NCBI RefSeq assembly: GCF_001898805.1 | Contig: NZ_MKVJ01000001.1 | Coordinates: 209,095 to 273,094 of the forward strand | DNA: 64,000 nt | Direction of reading: 5' to 3' | Source: Leifsonia sp. 71-9 | GTDB taxonomy: Bacteria; Actinomycetota; Actinomycetes; Actinomycetales; Microbacteriaceae | In this document: piece after piece, positions 43,481 to 52,682 of the stretch | Layout of the letters: the number at the start of each line of letters is the position of its first letter | Position numbering within the stretch: the stretch's first letter is position 1 | Notes under the pieces: model-generated | Database searches by the model: none | The model's input: the letters and a program-made list of their open reading frames with translations, nothing else | What the model was told of the DNA's origin: nothing | Program-made: the position numbers and the translations under genes

Positions 43481-43899
43481 CCACCGCCGTCGAAGAGACC
43501 CTCGTCCTCGTCAAGCCGGACGGAGTCGCCCGCAGCCTCACGGGTGAGATCGTGCGCCGCATCGAGGCGAAGGGCTACTCCCTCGTCGACATCCGGATGC
43601 TGCAGGCCGACCGCGAGCTGCTCGCCAAGCACTACGCCGAGCACGAGGGCAAGCCGTTCTACGAGCCGCTCGTCGAGTTCATGGAGTCGGGCCCGATCGT
43701 CGCGCTGCGCGTCGCCGGCAACCGTGTCATCGAGGGCTTCCGCTCGCTCGCCGGCACCACCGACCCGACCACGGCCGCGCCCGGCACCATCCGCGGCGAC
43801 CTCGCCCGCGACTGGGGACTCAAGGTGCAGCAGAACCTCGTGCACGGCTCCGACTCGCCCGAGTCGGCGCAGCGCGAGCTCGCGCTCTGGTTCGGCTGA
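43477..43899 (+). CDS. ndk: Nucleoside diphosphate kinase
   Basis: Balances NTP pools by phosphate transfer through a phospho-histidine. The 140 residues include KPDGV at 13-17, the substrate segment YAEHEGKPFY and the active-site H123 in NLVHGSDSPESA. The ATG overlaps the DUF4233 stop. It is the last gene of the ileS unit, followed by the terminator at 43917. Confidence 0.97.
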   Translation: MTTAVEETLVLVKPDGVARSLTGEIVRRIEAKGYSLVDIRMLQADRELLAKHYAEHEGKPFYEPLVEFMESGPIVALRVAGNRVIEGFRSLAGTTDPTTAAPGTIRGDLARDWGLKVQQNLVHGSDSPESAQRELALWFG

Positions 43900-43916
43900 A
43901 CCGCAGATCGACGAAG

Positions 43917-43948
43917 AGAGGGCCCGTGGCGATCGCCGCGGGCCCTCT
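43917..43948. terminator. Bidirectional terminator between ndk and VKOR gene
   Basis: AGAGGGCCCG...CGGGCCCTCT forms a long, nearly perfect stem in the 72-bp gap, followed by TTG on the plus strand. Confidence 0.82.
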
Positions 43949-43971
43949 TGTCGTCGACGGACGGGGTCGGA

Positions 43972-44589
43972 TCAGATGAACGCCCGGTGGATCCAGTCCA
44001 GCTGGATCTGCGCCAGGATCGCCACGATCGCGTAGCAGACGATGGTGATCAGGGGCACCCAGCCGTAGGCCGCTCCGAAGAACCGGCGGGCGCGCTCGGG
44101 CACCGGGATGTGCCCCTCCTTGAGGTTGTAGAGCGTGACGGCGAGGAAGGTCGGGATCGTGACGACCCACGTGACCATGCACCACGGGCACAGCACGTTC
44201 AGCACGGTGAGCGACTGGGTGATCAGGAAGATCACCAGCGCGAGCGCCAGCGCGACACCGACGTTGAACGCGATCCAGTACCAGCGGGCGAACCGGCCGC
44301 GCACCGCGAACAGGCCGACGCCGACGGCGATCGTCGCCGTCCAGCCGCCGAGGCCGAGCATCGGGTTCGGGAAGCCGAGCAGGGAGCCCTGCCACGAGTT
44401 CAGGTTCTTCGAGCAGCCCACCAGCACGCTGAAGTTGCAGGAGAGCTGGGCGTCGGGGTTCTCGAGCAGGTGGAACTTGTCCACCGTCAGCATGAACGCG
44501 GCCCAGAGGCCGATGACACCGGCGACGATCAGGAAGATCGCGAGGACGGTCGGGCGGCGATAGGGCGCCGCGACGGCAGGTTCAGACAC
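43972..44589 (-). CDS. Vitamin K epoxide reductase (VKOR) family protein
   Basis: Membrane quinone reductase that reoxidises periplasmic/secreted disulphide-forming proteins, replacing DsbB in actinobacteria. The 205 residues have about five membrane segments. The loop cysteine pair is C51 and C59 (LSCNFSVLVGCSK), and the quinone-site pair is C134-P-W-C137. The Ser of SLLGFPN is also conserved. There is no fused thioredoxin domain, so a separate DsbA-like partner is expected. It converges with ndk and is divergent from the rne leader. Confidence 0.92.
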   Translation of the reverse strand: MSEPAVAAPYRRPTVLAIFLIVAGVIGLWAAFMLTVDKFHLLENPDAQLSCNFSVLVGCSKNLNSWQGSLLGFPNPMLGLGGWTATIAVGVGLFAVRGRFARWYWIAFNVGVALALALVIFLITQSLTVLNVLCPWCMVTWVVTIPTFLAVTLYNLKEGHIPVPERARRFFGAAYGWVPLITIVCYAIVAILAQIQLDWIHRAFI

Positions 44590-44652
44590 CCTCGGATTAT
44601 GGCATGCGCCACGCGGGTGGTCCTGGGAGCACCGGCATCCGATCCCTCATCA

Positions 44653-44891
44653 TGCGATAATCGTCTCTGGACGTCGATCCGGCCCTGCCGGAGACGGACG
44701 AATGAAGGCTTGAGGGCGCCCCCGGCGCCCGGTGAGGGTCGGCCGCGAAGGCCGGCGAAGACAGAGCCGGATGCGCGCCGCGCCACGAGCCGGCCGTGTC
44801 CGAGCAAGGATTACGGGGTCGGCCTGGGTCGGCTCCGACGGAAAGTACCCGGTGAGCGGGGAACCGCAGCCGGTCGAGGAGTGCACCAGCG
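44653..44891 (+). promoter_or_regulatory. Extended -10 promoter and long structured rne leader
   Basis: TGC-GATAAT (44653-44661) is a good extended -10, so transcription should start near 44668. That leaves about 225 nt of GC-rich leader before the RNase E/G start. It contains several hairpins, for instance CGGCC-GCGAA-GGCCG at about 44731. It matches no riboswitch class I know. RNase E genes of other bacteria are autoregulated through their leaders, so a similar role is inferred. The 302-bp gap (44590-44891) holds no gene. Confidence 0.55.
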
Positions 44892-47441
44892 ATGGTGGAA
44901 AACGAGAATATCGACAGCAATGGCAACGACACGGAGACGGGAGGGCGCAAGCGCAAGGGGCTCTTCGGAGCGCGACGCGCGGTGAAGCGCACCACCGACT
45001 CCCCGGTCCAGCAGGCGGGTGCCACGACGCCCCCGCCGGAGCAGGAGCCCTCGGGCGACCGCGGGGGACGTCCCGACGCGGCCGAGCCCGCGGAGGCCAC
45101 GGAGACGACGCCGGAGGCGGCCACGACGGTCGTCGCCGTCGCCGAGCGCGGCGCGCACGAGCCGCCGGCCCTCCCGGAGCCGCTCGCGGAGACCGAGGCG
45201 CCGCTCGCGGGCGTGCCCGGCCTTCCGCCGACGACCCTGCTCTTCCAGGCCCCGGACATCGTCCCCCTCCCGCCGCTCCCCGGCGACGAGGACGAGGAGC
45301 CGACCGGTGGCGTCCGCCGCCGCGCCCGCCGTCGCGCGGGCGAGAGCGGCCGCGAGGGGTCGAACGACCCGGCGAACACCGTCGTCAAGGTGCGCACGCC
45401 GCGCGAGCCGGAGCTCATCACCGAGCCGCAGAAGGTCAAGGGCTCCACCCGTCTCGAGGCGAAGAAGCAGCGTCGCCGCGACGGTCGCGACGCCGGCCGC
45501 CGCCGGCCCGTCATCACCGAGGCCGAGTTCCTCGCCCGCCGGGAGTCCGTCGACCGCCAGATGATCGTCCGCGAGAAGAGCGGCCGCATCCAGATCGGCG
45601 TGCTCGAGGACAAGGTGCTCGTGGAGCACTACGTCGCCCGCTCGCAGGAGGCGTCCCTCATCGGCAACGTCTACCTCGGCCGCGTGCAGAACGTCCTCCC
45701 GAGCATGGAGGCCGCGTTCGTCGACATCGGCCGCGGCCGCAACGCCGTGCTGTACTCCGGCGAGGTCGACTGGGATGCGGTCGAGACCGGCAACCAGCCC
45801 CGCCGCATCGAGCTCGCCCTCAAGCCGGGCGACCGCGTGCTCGTCCAGGTCACCAAGGACCCGGTCGGCCACAAGGGCGCCCGCCTCACGAGCCAGATCT
45901 CGCTGCCCGGCCGCTACCTCGTGTACGTGCCGAACGGCTCCATGAACGGCATCAGCCGCAAGCTCCCGGACACCGAGCGCGCCCGCCTGAAGAAGATCCT
46001 CAAGGAGGTGCTCCCCGAGAGCGCCGGCGTCATCGTGCGCACCGCCGCCGAGGGCGCGACGGAGGAGCAGCTGACGCTCGACGTCAACCGCCTCACCGCG
46101 CAGTGGGCCGACATCAGCAAGCAGGTCGAGAAGCAGCAGGCGCCCGCGCTCCTGCACAGCGAGCCCGACCTCCTCATCAAGATCATCCGCGACGTCTTCA
46201 ACGAGGACTTCCAGAAGCTCGTGATCGCGGGCGACGAGGCGCGCCAGACGATCGAGAACTACCTCCGCCAGGTCGCCCCCGACCTCCTCGACCGCGTCGA
46301 GGCGTACACGGGCGAGCGCGACGCGTTCGACGAGCACCGCATCACGGAGCAGATCGAGAAGGCGCTGGAGCGCAAGGTCTGGCTGCCCTCGGGCGGCTCG
46401 CTCGTCATCGACCGCACCGAGGCGATGACGGTCGTGGACGTCAACACCGGCAAGTTCGTCGGCTCCGGCGGCAACCTGGAGGAGACGGTCACCAAGAACA
46501 ACCTCGAGGCCGCCGAGGAGATCGTCCGCCAGCTGCGCCTGCGCGACATCGGCGGCATCATCGTCGTCGACTTCATCGACATGGTGCTGGAGACGAACCG
46601 CGACCTCGTGCTGCGCCGCCTGATCGAGTGCCTGAGCCGCGACCGGACGAAGCACCAGGTCGCCGAGGTCACCTCGCTCGGGCTCGTGCAGATGACCCGC
46701 AAGAAGCTGGGCCTCGGCCTCCTGGAGACCTTCAGCGAGGCGTGCGAGGTCTGCGCCGGCCGCGGCGTCGTCGTGCACCACGACCCGGTCGTGAAGCACC
46801 GTCAGCCGCAGCAGCAGGCGCCGTCGGGCGAGCGTCGTCGCGGTCGCGGCGGCAACGGCAACGGCGGCGGCTCGTCCGCCTCCGCCCCCGCGAGCGCTCC
46901 GTCGCACTCCGGCAACGGCGGCACCCACGCGATCACCGACGACGCGAAGAACGCGCTCGCGCAGATCGCCGCGTCGACGATCCACCCGCACCAGCAGGAC
47001 GGCGAGGCCGCTCCCGCGGCCGCCGAGCCCGCGTCGGCCCCCGCGCCGAAGAAGCGCCGCCGCAAGGGCAAGGGCGGCGCGTCCGCCGAGCAGGACACCG
47101 TGACCGACACCGCCGCAGCGCCGGCGGCCGCGGCCGCCCCGGTGGACGAGGCGGCGGTCGCGGAGGCGATCGTCGAGGAGGCCACCGTCGAGTCGGTCGA
47201 GCCAGTCGCAGACGAGGCGGCGGACGACGCGTCCGCCCTCCTCCCGCTGCTCGACCTGCCCGAGCCGCACGAGCCGGCCGCTCCGGCCGCGCGTCCGTCC
47301 GCCGAGGAGACCGAGCAGCTGCTCGGCTCGGTGCTCGACTCCCTCCCGCAGCCGAAGGAGCCGGGGCAGGGCCGCAACCGCAGCCGTCGCGCCAGTACCG
47401 CGGTGATCGCGGGCGGCGAGATCGCACCCAAGTCCGAGTAA
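44892..47441 (+). CDS. rne: Ribonuclease E/G
   Basis: Endoribonuclease central to mRNA decay and rRNA/tRNA processing. The 849 residues have a disordered N-terminal region (~215) rich in Arg, Glu and Pro, the S1/catalytic core from SRQM-like IVREKSGRIQIGVLEDK, and a long Ala/Pro/Glu- and Arg-rich C-terminal tail, the actinobacterial layout with the scaffold at both ends. Metal-binding D516 (VDVNTGKF) and D560 (VVDFIDM) and the zinc-link CEVC (C618, C621) are present. GAGGAG lies 10 nt before ATG 44892. It ends at a terminator hairpin. Confidence 0.95.
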   Translation: MVENENIDSNGNDTETGGRKRKGLFGARRAVKRTTDSPVQQAGATTPPPEQEPSGDRGGRPDAAEPAEATETTPEAATTVVAVAERGAHEPPALPEPLAETEAPLAGVPGLPPTTLLFQAPDIVPLPPLPGDEDEEPTGGVRRRARRRAGESGREGSNDPANTVVKVRTPREPELITEPQKVKGSTRLEAKKQRRRDGRDAGRRRPVITEAEFLARRESVDRQMIVREKSGRIQIGVLEDKVLVEHYVARSQEASLIGNVYLGRVQNVLPSMEAAFVDIGRGRNAVLYSGEVDWDAVETGNQPRRIELALKPGDRVLVQVTKDPVGHKGARLTSQISLPGRYLVYVPNGSMNGISRKLPDTERARLKKILKEVLPESAGVIVRTAAEGATEEQLTLDVNRLTAQWADISKQVEKQQAPALLHSEPDLLIKIIRDVFNEDFQKLVIAGDEARQTIENYLRQVAPDLLDRVEAYTGERDAFDEHRITEQIEKALERKVWLPSGGSLVIDRTEAMTVVDVNTGKFVGSGGNLEETVTKNNLEAAEEIVRQLRLRDIGGIIVVDFIDMVLETNRDLVLRRLIECLSRDRTKHQVAEVTSLGLVQMTRKKLGLGLLETFSEACEVCAGRGVVVHHDPVVKHRQPQQQAPSGERRRGRGGNGNGGGSSASAPASAPSHSGNGGTHAITDDAKNALAQIAASTIHPHQQDGEAAPAAAEPASAPAPKKRRRKGKGGASAEQDTVTDTAAAPAAAAAPVDEAAVAEAIVEEATVESVEPVADEAADDASALLPLLDLPEPHEPAAPAARPSAEETEQLLGSVLDSLPQPKEPGQGRNRSRRASTAVIAGGEIAPKSE

Positions 47442-47459
47442 CCGCGCCGCAGCCTCCGG

Positions 47460-47509
47460 GACCGCGTGCGGGAGGTGCTGACCGAGTGTCAGTGCCTCCG
47501 CACGCGGTC
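47460..47509. terminator. Long hairpin terminator between rne and DUF4031 gene
   Basis: GACCGCGTGCGG...CCGCACGCGGTC with further pairing inward (CTGA/TCAG) makes a stem of over 20 bp with one bulge. Its right arm overlaps the last codons of the minus-strand gene, so it serves both genes. Confidence 0.75.
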
Positions 47510-47764
47510 TCGTGCTTTCACGCGCAGTCCGCTGGCGATCAGGCGTCTGACGAGCTCCGTGCCGGGCACCGCGAGCGCTCCGGCGGCCACCAGCTCGTCG
47601 TGACGGCGGTCGGGGACGTCGTAGTGGTCCTGGTCGAACGCACGTCGAGGGACGTCGTTCGCCGCCGCGAAGGCGTGGAGCTCGTCCAGGGACGCGTCGC
47701 TGACCAGATGCGACCACAACATGCCGTGGGCGGGCCATGCCGGGGGATCGATCAAGACCGTCAT
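47489..47764 (-). CDS. DUF4031 domain protein
   Basis: A 91-residue conserved actinobacterial protein beginning MTVLIDPPAWPAHG, containing FDQDHYDVPDRRHDELV and ending in a basic tail (LRVKARDRVRRH). DUF4031 has no assigned function. The start at 47764 directly follows TACAAT plus 6 nt, so the message is likely leaderless. A longer frame to 47803 would run through that promoter and is rejected. It is divergent from the rplU operon. Confidence 0.85.
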   Translation of the reverse strand: MTVLIDPPAWPAHGMLWSHLVSDASLDELHAFAAANDVPRRAFDQDHYDVPDRRHDELVAAGALAVPGTELVRRLIASGLRVKARDRVRRH

Positions 47765-47776
47765 ACAATGATTGTA
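47764..47776 (-). promoter_or_regulatory. Leaderless -10 within a perfect palindrome (DUF4031 gene)
   Basis: TACAAT-G-ATTGTA is a 13-bp perfect palindrome. Read on the minus strand, TACAAT is an ideal -10 with 6 nt to the ATG. A repressor bound here would cover both the -10 and the start site. Confidence 0.45.
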
Positions 47777-47826
47777 GGAACGGCGCCATCGACGGCGCCG
47801 CACGGTCCTGGAGCCCCCGCGTTGAA

Positions 47827-47855
47827 TTGACGTGACGTGCGGCCTCAGGTAAAGT
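47827..47855 (+). promoter_or_regulatory. rplU operon promoter
   Basis: TTGACG, a 17-nt spacer and TAAAGT form a strong housekeeping promoter. The leader of about 165 nt ends with a small hairpin GGGAAC-T-GTTCCC (47994-48006) before the ribosome-binding site, which may allow control by ribosomal protein. Confidence 0.75.
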
Positions 47856-48027
47856 TGACCGCTGGTGTGTGTTGGGCGTCGCCCGCTTCGCCATCATGGT
47901 TTTCTGAGAGCCGCTCCCGGTCCCCGGGGCGTCGGACTCGCCAGTGACTTCCGAGAACAGTAAGTAGGACCAGGTCCGGGCCGTCAGGCCGCCGGGAACT
48001 GTTCCCCGACGAAAAAGGTACGTGAAA

Positions 48028-48336
48028 GTGGTTTACGCAGTTGTGCGCGCCGGTGGCCGGCAGGAGAAGGTCGAGATCGGGACCATCGTCACGATGGACC
48101 GCATCAAGGCCGACAAGGACGGCAACGTCGAGCTGGCTGCGGTGCTGCTTGTCGACGGTGACAAGATCACGTCCGACGCCAAGTCGCTCGCCAAGGTGAA
48201 GGTCACCGCCGAGGTCCTCGGCGACCTCCGCGGCCCCAAGATCGTGATCCAGAAGTTCAAGAACAAGACCGGTTACAAGAAGCGTCAGGGCCACCGCCAG
48301 GAGCTCACGCGCGTCAAGATCACCGGCATCAAGTAG
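48028..48336 (+). CDS. rplU: Large-subunit ribosomal protein L21
   Basis: Part of the 50S subunit, binding 23S rRNA. Started at GTG 48028 it has 102 residues and reads [18 protein letters not shown], the usual L21 beginning and length. The C-terminal rRNA-binding run [17 protein letters not shown] is conserved. AAAGG lies 9 nt upstream. A GTG at 48022 would add two residues but leaves the ribosome-binding site too close. rpmA follows by 30 bp. Confidence 0.97.
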   Translation: MVYAVVRAGGRQEKVEIGTIVTMDRIKADKDGNVELAAVLLVDGDKITSDAKSLAKVKVTAEVLGDLRGPKIVIQKFKNKTGYKKRQGHRQELTRVKITGIK

Positions 48337-48366
48337 TCGACCCGGACCTCCCGAGGAGAAGAAGAC

Positions 48367-48624
48367 ATGGCACACAAAAAGGGAGCGAGCTCCACTCGCA
48401 ACGGCCGCGACTCGAACGCGCAGCGCCTCGGCGTCAAGCGCTTCGGCGGCCAGACCGTCAACGCCGGTGAGATCCTGGTCCGCCAGCGCGGCACCCACTT
48501 CCACCCCGGCGTGAACGTCGGCCGTGGCGGCGACGACACGCTGTTCGCTCTGGCGGCGGGCGCGGTCGAGTTCGGCAACAAGGGCGGCCGCAAGGTCGTC
48601 AACATCGTGGCAGTCGGGGCCTAG
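48367..48624 (+). CDS. rpmA: Large-subunit ribosomal protein L27
   Basis: Small 50S protein whose N-terminus reaches the peptidyl-transferase centre. The 85 residues begin [16 protein letters not shown] without the Firmicutes-type cleaved leader. GVKRFGGQ and [21 protein letters not shown] are typical. The ribosome-binding site is CGAGGAGAAG. A UUCG-capped hairpin after the stop limits read-through to obg. Confidence 0.97.
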   Translation: MAHKKGASSTRNGRDSNAQRLGVKRFGGQTVNAGEILVRQRGTHFHPGVNVGRGGDDTLFALAAGAVEFGNKGGRKVVNIVAVGA

Positions 48625-48647
48625 CCTCCACCACCAGCACCACTTTC

Positions 48648-48677
48648 CGGATGGGCGGGCTTCGGCCCGCCCATCCG
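48648..48677 (+). terminator. UUCG-tetraloop hairpin between rpmA and obg
   Basis: CGGATGGGCGGGC-TTCG-GCCCGCCCATCCG, a perfect 13-bp stem. No strong T run follows, so it may be a partial terminator or RNA-stability element within the operon. Confidence 0.75.
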
Positions 48678-48706
48678 CGGTTTAGGACACAAGTAGGGAG
48701 CACCAC

Positions 48707-50263
48707 ATGGCGACGTTCGTTGATCGCGTGACGTTGCATCTGCGCGCCGGCAACGGCGGCAATGGGTGCGTCTCGGTCCGTCGGGAGAAGTTCAAGCCGC
48801 TGGCCGGCCCGGACGGCGGCAACGGCGGCAACGGCGGGGACATCGTCCTCGTCGCCGACCCGCAGGTCACCACCCTGCTCGGCTTCCACCGCGCACCGCA
48901 CCGATCGAGCGACAGCGGCGGGTTCGGGATGGGCGACCACCGCAGCGGTCACACCGGCGAAGACCTCGAGCTGGCCGTGCCGGTCGGCACCGTCGTCAAG
49001 TCGGAGGACGGCGAGGAGATCGCCGACCTGACCGAGCCCGGCATGCGCGTCGTCGCGGCCGCGGGCGGCATCGGCGGCCTCGGCAACGCGGCTCTCTCGA
49101 ACCAGAAGCGCAAGGCCCCCGGCTTCGCGCTCCTCGGCACTCCGGGCTGGGAGGGCGACGTCCTCCTCGAGCTCAAGACCGTCGCCGACGTGGCCCTCGT
49201 CGGCTATCCGTCGGCCGGCAAGTCGAGCCTGATCGCGGCCCTCTCGGCCGCCAAGCCCAAGATCGCCGACTACCCGTTCACCACGCTCCACCCGAACCTC
49301 GGCGTCGTCCAGGCGGGCGACGTCCGTTACACGGTCGCCGACGTCCCCGGCCTGATCGAGGGGGCGAGCGAGGGCAAGGGCCTCGGCCTGGAGTTCCTGC
49401 GTCACGTCGAGCGCTGCTCGGCGCTGCTGCACGTGCTCGACTGCGCCACGCTCGAGCCCGGCCGGGACCCGCTGAGCGACCTCGACGTGATCCTCGGCGA
49501 GCTGGCCGCCTACCCGGTGCCGGAGGGGCAGCTCCCGCTGCTGGAGCGCCCGCAGCTGATCGCGCTGAACAAGATCGACGTGCCGGAGGCCCGCGACCTG
49601 GCCGAACTGGTGCGCCCGGACCTCGAGGCCCGCGGCTACCGCGTGTTCGAGATCTCGACGGTGAGCCACGAGGGCCTGCGGCAGCTGTCCTTCGCCCTCG
49701 GCGAGCTCGTCGAGACGGCGCGGGCGGAGCAGGTCGCCCTCGAGGAGGCGCGCCCGCGGATCGTCATCCGGCTGAAGGCCGTGGACGATTCCGGGTACGT
49801 GGTCAAGGTCGAGGGCGGCAGCGACGGCCCGGTCTACCGCATCCTGGGCGCCAAGCCCGAGCGGTGGGTCGCGCAGACCGACTTCACCAACGAGGAGGCC
49901 ATCGGCTACCTCGCCGACCGGCTCGCGAAGCTCGGCGTCGAGGACTCGCTCTTCAAGGCGGGCGCCGTGGGCGGCTCGACCGTCGTCATCGGCCGGAACA
50001 ACGGCGTGGTGTTCGACTGGGAGCCCACGCTCACCTCCACGGCCGAGCTCATGACCGCGCCCCGCGGCACGGACGCCCGACTGGACGCCAACAACCGCCC
50101 GACGCGCAACCAGCGCCGCGAGGAGTACTTCGAGCGGATGGATGCGAAGGCGGAGGCCCGCGCGGAGCTCATCCGCGAGCGCGAGTCCGGGCTGTGGCAG
50201 GACGACGACTACAACGACGGCGTCGACGGAGGCGCCGGCAGCGAGGAGACGGGCAAGGAATGA
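48707..50263 (+). CDS. obgE: Obg-family GTPase
   Basis: Ribosome-assembly and stress GTPase, also called CgtA. The 518 residues show the Gly-rich Obg domain (1-158; [27 protein letters not shown]), the G domain with G1 GYPSAGKSS near 165-173 and NKID further on, then the C-terminal OCT domain. The last ~55 residues are charged and disordered, as in other actinobacteria. The stop overlaps proB (ATGA). Confidence 0.96.
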   Translation: MATFVDRVTLHLRAGNGGNGCVSVRREKFKPLAGPDGGNGGNGGDIVLVADPQVTTLLGFHRAPHRSSDSGGFGMGDHRSGHTGEDLELAVPVGTVVKSEDGEEIADLTEPGMRVVAAAGGIGGLGNAALSNQKRKAPGFALLGTPGWEGDVLLELKTVADVALVGYPSAGKSSLIAALSAAKPKIADYPFTTLHPNLGVVQAGDVRYTVADVPGLIEGASEGKGLGLEFLRHVERCSALLHVLDCATLEPGRDPLSDLDVILGELAAYPVPEGQLPLLERPQLIALNKIDVPEARDLAELVRPDLEARGYRVFEISTVSHEGLRQLSFALGELVETARAEQVALEEARPRIVIRLKAVDDSGYVVKVEGGSDGPVYRILGAKPERWVAQTDFTNEEAIGYLADRLAKLGVEDSLFKAGAVGGSTVVIGRNNGVVFDWEPTLTSTAELMTAPRGTDARLDANNRPTRNQRREEYFERMDAKAEARAELIRERESGLWQDDDYNDGVDGGAGSEETGKE

Positions 50264-51102
50264 CCATCGACGACCGCAGCGGGATCCCTGCAGCCAGGCG
50301 CATCGTCGTCAAGGTCGGCTCGTCCTCCATCAGCGGGGACAACGCCGGGCAGATCCAGCCGCTGGTCGACGCGCTGGCCGAGGCCCACGGGCGCGGCACG
50401 CAGGTCATCCTCGTCTCCTCGGGAGCGATCGCGACGGGCATCCCGTACCTGTCGCTGCAGGAGCGCCCCACCGACCTCGCCACACAGCAGGCGGCGGCAG
50501 CCGTGGGGCAGAACGTCCTCATCAACCGCTACCAGGACAGCCTCGACCGGTACGGCATCGTCGCCGGGCAGGTTCTCCTGACCGCGGGGGACATGGAGAC
50601 GCCGACGCACCGCAGCAACGCCAAGCGGGCGATGGAGCGGTTGCTCGACCTGCGCATCCTGCCCGTCGTCAACGAGAACGACACCGTCGCGACGCACGAG
50701 ATCCGCTTCGGCGACAACGACCGGCTCGCCGCCCTGGTGGCGCTGCTGGTGGAGGCGGACCTCCTGGTGCTCCTCTCGGATGTCGACGCGCTCTACACGA
50801 AGCCCCCGCAGGAGCCGGGGGCCGAGCGGATCGACCGGGTCGCGTACGACGACGAGCTCGCCGGCGTCGAGATCGGCGCCACCGGCCTCTCGGGCGTCGG
50901 CACCGGGGGAGCGCTCACCAAGGTGTCCGCTGCGCGGCAGGCCGCCGAGCGCGGGACGGCCGTCGTGCTCACGGCCACGTCGCTCGTCACCGAGGCCCTG
51001 CGCGGCGACGCCGTCGGCACGTGGTTCGCCCCCGCGCCCGACGGCGTCCCCAGCGTCACCGGAGCGCTCTCCGCCATCACCCCGGGTGCCGCCGCGTCCT
51101 AG
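50260..51102 (+). CDS. proB: Glutamate 5-kinase
   Basis: First step of proline synthesis from glutamate. The 280-residue protein holds only the amino-acid-kinase domain ([51 protein letters not shown]). The C-terminal PUA domain of the E. coli enzyme (367 residues) is absent, a known short form. It overlaps obgE by 4 bp. The stop (TAG) is also the start of the -10 box for proA. Confidence 0.95.
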   Translation: MTIDDRSGIPAARRIVVKVGSSSISGDNAGQIQPLVDALAEAHGRGTQVILVSSGAIATGIPYLSLQERPTDLATQQAAAAVGQNVLINRYQDSLDRYGIVAGQVLLTAGDMETPTHRSNAKRAMERLLDLRILPVVNENDTVATHEIRFGDNDRLAALVALLVEADLLVLLSDVDALYTKPPQEPGAERIDRVAYDDELAGVEIGATGLSGVGTGGALTKVSAARQAAERGTAVVLTATSLVTEALRGDAVGTWFAPAPDGVPSVTGALSAITPGAAAS

Positions 51103-51105
51103 ACT
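51100..51105 (+). promoter_or_regulatory. Putative internal -10 box before proA
   Basis: TAGACT overlaps the proB stop and is followed by 6 nt (GGGAGC) and the proA ATG. GGGAG could also act as a ribosome-binding site on the longer operon transcript. Confidence 0.35.
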
Positions 51106-51111
51106 GGGAGC

Positions 51112-52380
51112 ATGTCTCAGTCCACCGTCGCGCCCGCCGCGCTCGTCGACAAGCTGGCCGCGGCCAAGCACGCCTCGATCGCCCTCGCGACCGCGACCAC
51201 GCTGCAGAAGAACGCCGCGCTGACCGCCATCGCGGAGGGTGTCGTCGCCTCGGCCGACGAGATCCTCGCGGCGAACGAGCTCGACCTGGCGAACGGCCGC
51301 GAGAACGGTCTGACGAGCGGCCTCCTGGACCGGCTCACGCTGTCCACCGCACGCCTGCAGGGCCTCGCGGACGCCGTGCTGGAGGTCGTGGGCCTCACCG
51401 ATCCCGTCGGCCAGTCCGTGCGCGGGAGCACCCTGCCGAACGGCGTCGCCATCTCGCAGGTGCGGGTGCCCTTCGGTGTCGTCGGCGCCATCTACGAGGC
51501 CCGGCCCAACGTGACGATCGACATCGCCGCCCTCGCGATCAAGAGCGGCAACGCCGCGGTGCTGCGCGGCGGCAGCGCGGCCATCGAGACGAACCGCGTG
51601 CTGGTCTCGGTCATCCAGGCGGCGCTCGCGACCGCCGGGCTCCCCGCCGACGCCGTGCAGACCATCGACGAGTTCGGCCGCGCCGGCGCCGGTGAGCTGA
51701 TGCGCGCCCGCGGATACGTCGACGTGCTCATCCCGCGGGGGAGCGCCGACCTCATCCGCACGGTCGTCACCGAGTCCACCGTCCCCGTCATCGAGACGGG
51801 CGCCGGTGTGGTGCACATCGTGCTCGACGAGAGCGCCAGGGAGGACTGGGCGGTCGACATCGTCCGCAACGCCAAGGTGCAGCGGCCGAGCGTGTGCAAC
51901 GCGGTCGAGACGCTGCTCGTGCACCGGGCCGCCGCCGAGCGGCTCCTGCCGGCCGTTCTCGGCGCTCTCGCGGAGTCGGGCGTCACCGTGCACGCCGACG
52001 AGCGCGCCTTGCCGTACGCGACGGACGGCGTGCCCGTGACCGAGGAGGACTGGGCGACCGAGCACATGAGCCTCGACATCTCCGTCAAGGTCGTCGACGA
52101 TCTCGACGAGGCGATCGACCACATCCGCCGGTACTCGACGCAGCACACCGAGTCGATCATCACGAACGACCTGGCGAACGCCGAGCGCTTCCTCGCGCAG
52201 GTCGACTCCGCGGTCGTGATGGTCAACGCCTCCACCCGGTTCACCGACGGGGGCGAGTTCGGTTTCGGCGCCGAGGTGGGCATCTCGACGCAGAAGCTGC
52301 ACGCACGCGGCCCGATGGGCCTCCCCGAGCTGACGAGCACCAAATGGATCGTGCGCGGGTCCGGGCAGATCCGCGGCTGA
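51112..52380 (+). CDS. proA: Gamma-glutamyl phosphate reductase
   Basis: Second step of proline synthesis, NADPH reduction of gamma-glutamyl phosphate. In 422 residues the catalytic Cys is C262 (RPSVCNAVETLLV). PFGVVGAIYEARPNVT near 125-140 and the C-terminal STRFTDGGEFGFGAEVGIST are diagnostic. It lies 9 bp after proB and may also be read from its own start (see the -10 box). The small membrane-protein gene follows from another promoter. Confidence 0.96.
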   Translation: MSQSTVAPAALVDKLAAAKHASIALATATTLQKNAALTAIAEGVVASADEILAANELDLANGRENGLTSGLLDRLTLSTARLQGLADAVLEVVGLTDPVGQSVRGSTLPNGVAISQVRVPFGVVGAIYEARPNVTIDIAALAIKSGNAAVLRGGSAAIETNRVLVSVIQAALATAGLPADAVQTIDEFGRAGAGELMRARGYVDVLIPRGSADLIRTVVTESTVPVIETGAGVVHIVLDESAREDWAVDIVRNAKVQRPSVCNAVETLLVHRAAAERLLPAVLGALAESGVTVHADERALPYATDGVPVTEEDWATEHMSLDISVKVVDDLDEAIDHIRRYSTQHTESIITNDLANAERFLAQVDSAVVMVNASTRFTDGGEFGFGAEVGISTQKLHARGPMGLPELTSTKWIVRGSGQIRG

Positions 52381-52388
52381 GCGCCCGC

Positions 52389-52394
52389 TAGACT
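52389..52394 (+). promoter_or_regulatory. Putative -10 box for gene at 52435
   Basis: TAGACT 9 bp after the proA stop, followed by a ~35-nt leader with the ribosome-binding site GGAAAGGAAG. It suggests that the nadD-rsfS part of the cluster has its own promoter. Confidence 0.4.
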
Positions 52395-52434
52395 GGTCGG
52401 CGGGCCAGCGCCCACCGGAAAGGAAGAACCCGAG

Positions 52435-52671
52435 ATGTCATTTCTGACGACCGTCCTCGCTGAAGCCGAGACCCACGTCGACCTGCCGATGCCGACCTGG
52501 GCGTACGGGGCCATCGCCCTCGCCATCTTCGCGGTGCTCGCGATCGTGGTCTTCAGCTACAAGGACGTCGCCAACCGGCACAGCCACAAGGCCGCGGCCG
52601 ACGCCGCGTCGCACGCGGGTGCCCCCGGCGCCACGCACCACGGCAGCGGACACCCGAACCAGGGGCACTGA
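52435..52671 (+). CDS. Small single-pass membrane protein
   Basis: A 78-residue protein with one membrane helix at about residues 23-41 ([19 protein letters not shown]) and a His/Ala/Gly-rich tail ([17 protein letters not shown], then four more His). The His-rich tail could bind metal, but that is speculation. The family appears conserved next to nadD in related actinobacteria. Ribosome-binding site AAAGGAAG. nadD starts 11 bp downstream, so the two are cotranscribed. Confidence 0.7.
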   Translation: MSFLTTVLAEAETHVDLPMPTWAYGAIALAIFAVLAIVVFSYKDVANRHSHKAAADAASHAGAPGATHHGSGHPNQGH

Positions 52672-52682
52672 CCCTTCCGGGC

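Noticed and set aside
44668-44891. rne leader as a known riboswitch (c-di-AMP, cobalamin, TPP, FMN)
   Set aside because: None of the conserved core sequences of those classes could be found.
48022-48027. GTG at 48022 as the rplU start
   Set aside because: Only 3-4 nt from AAAGG; starting at 48028 gives the standard 102-residue L21.
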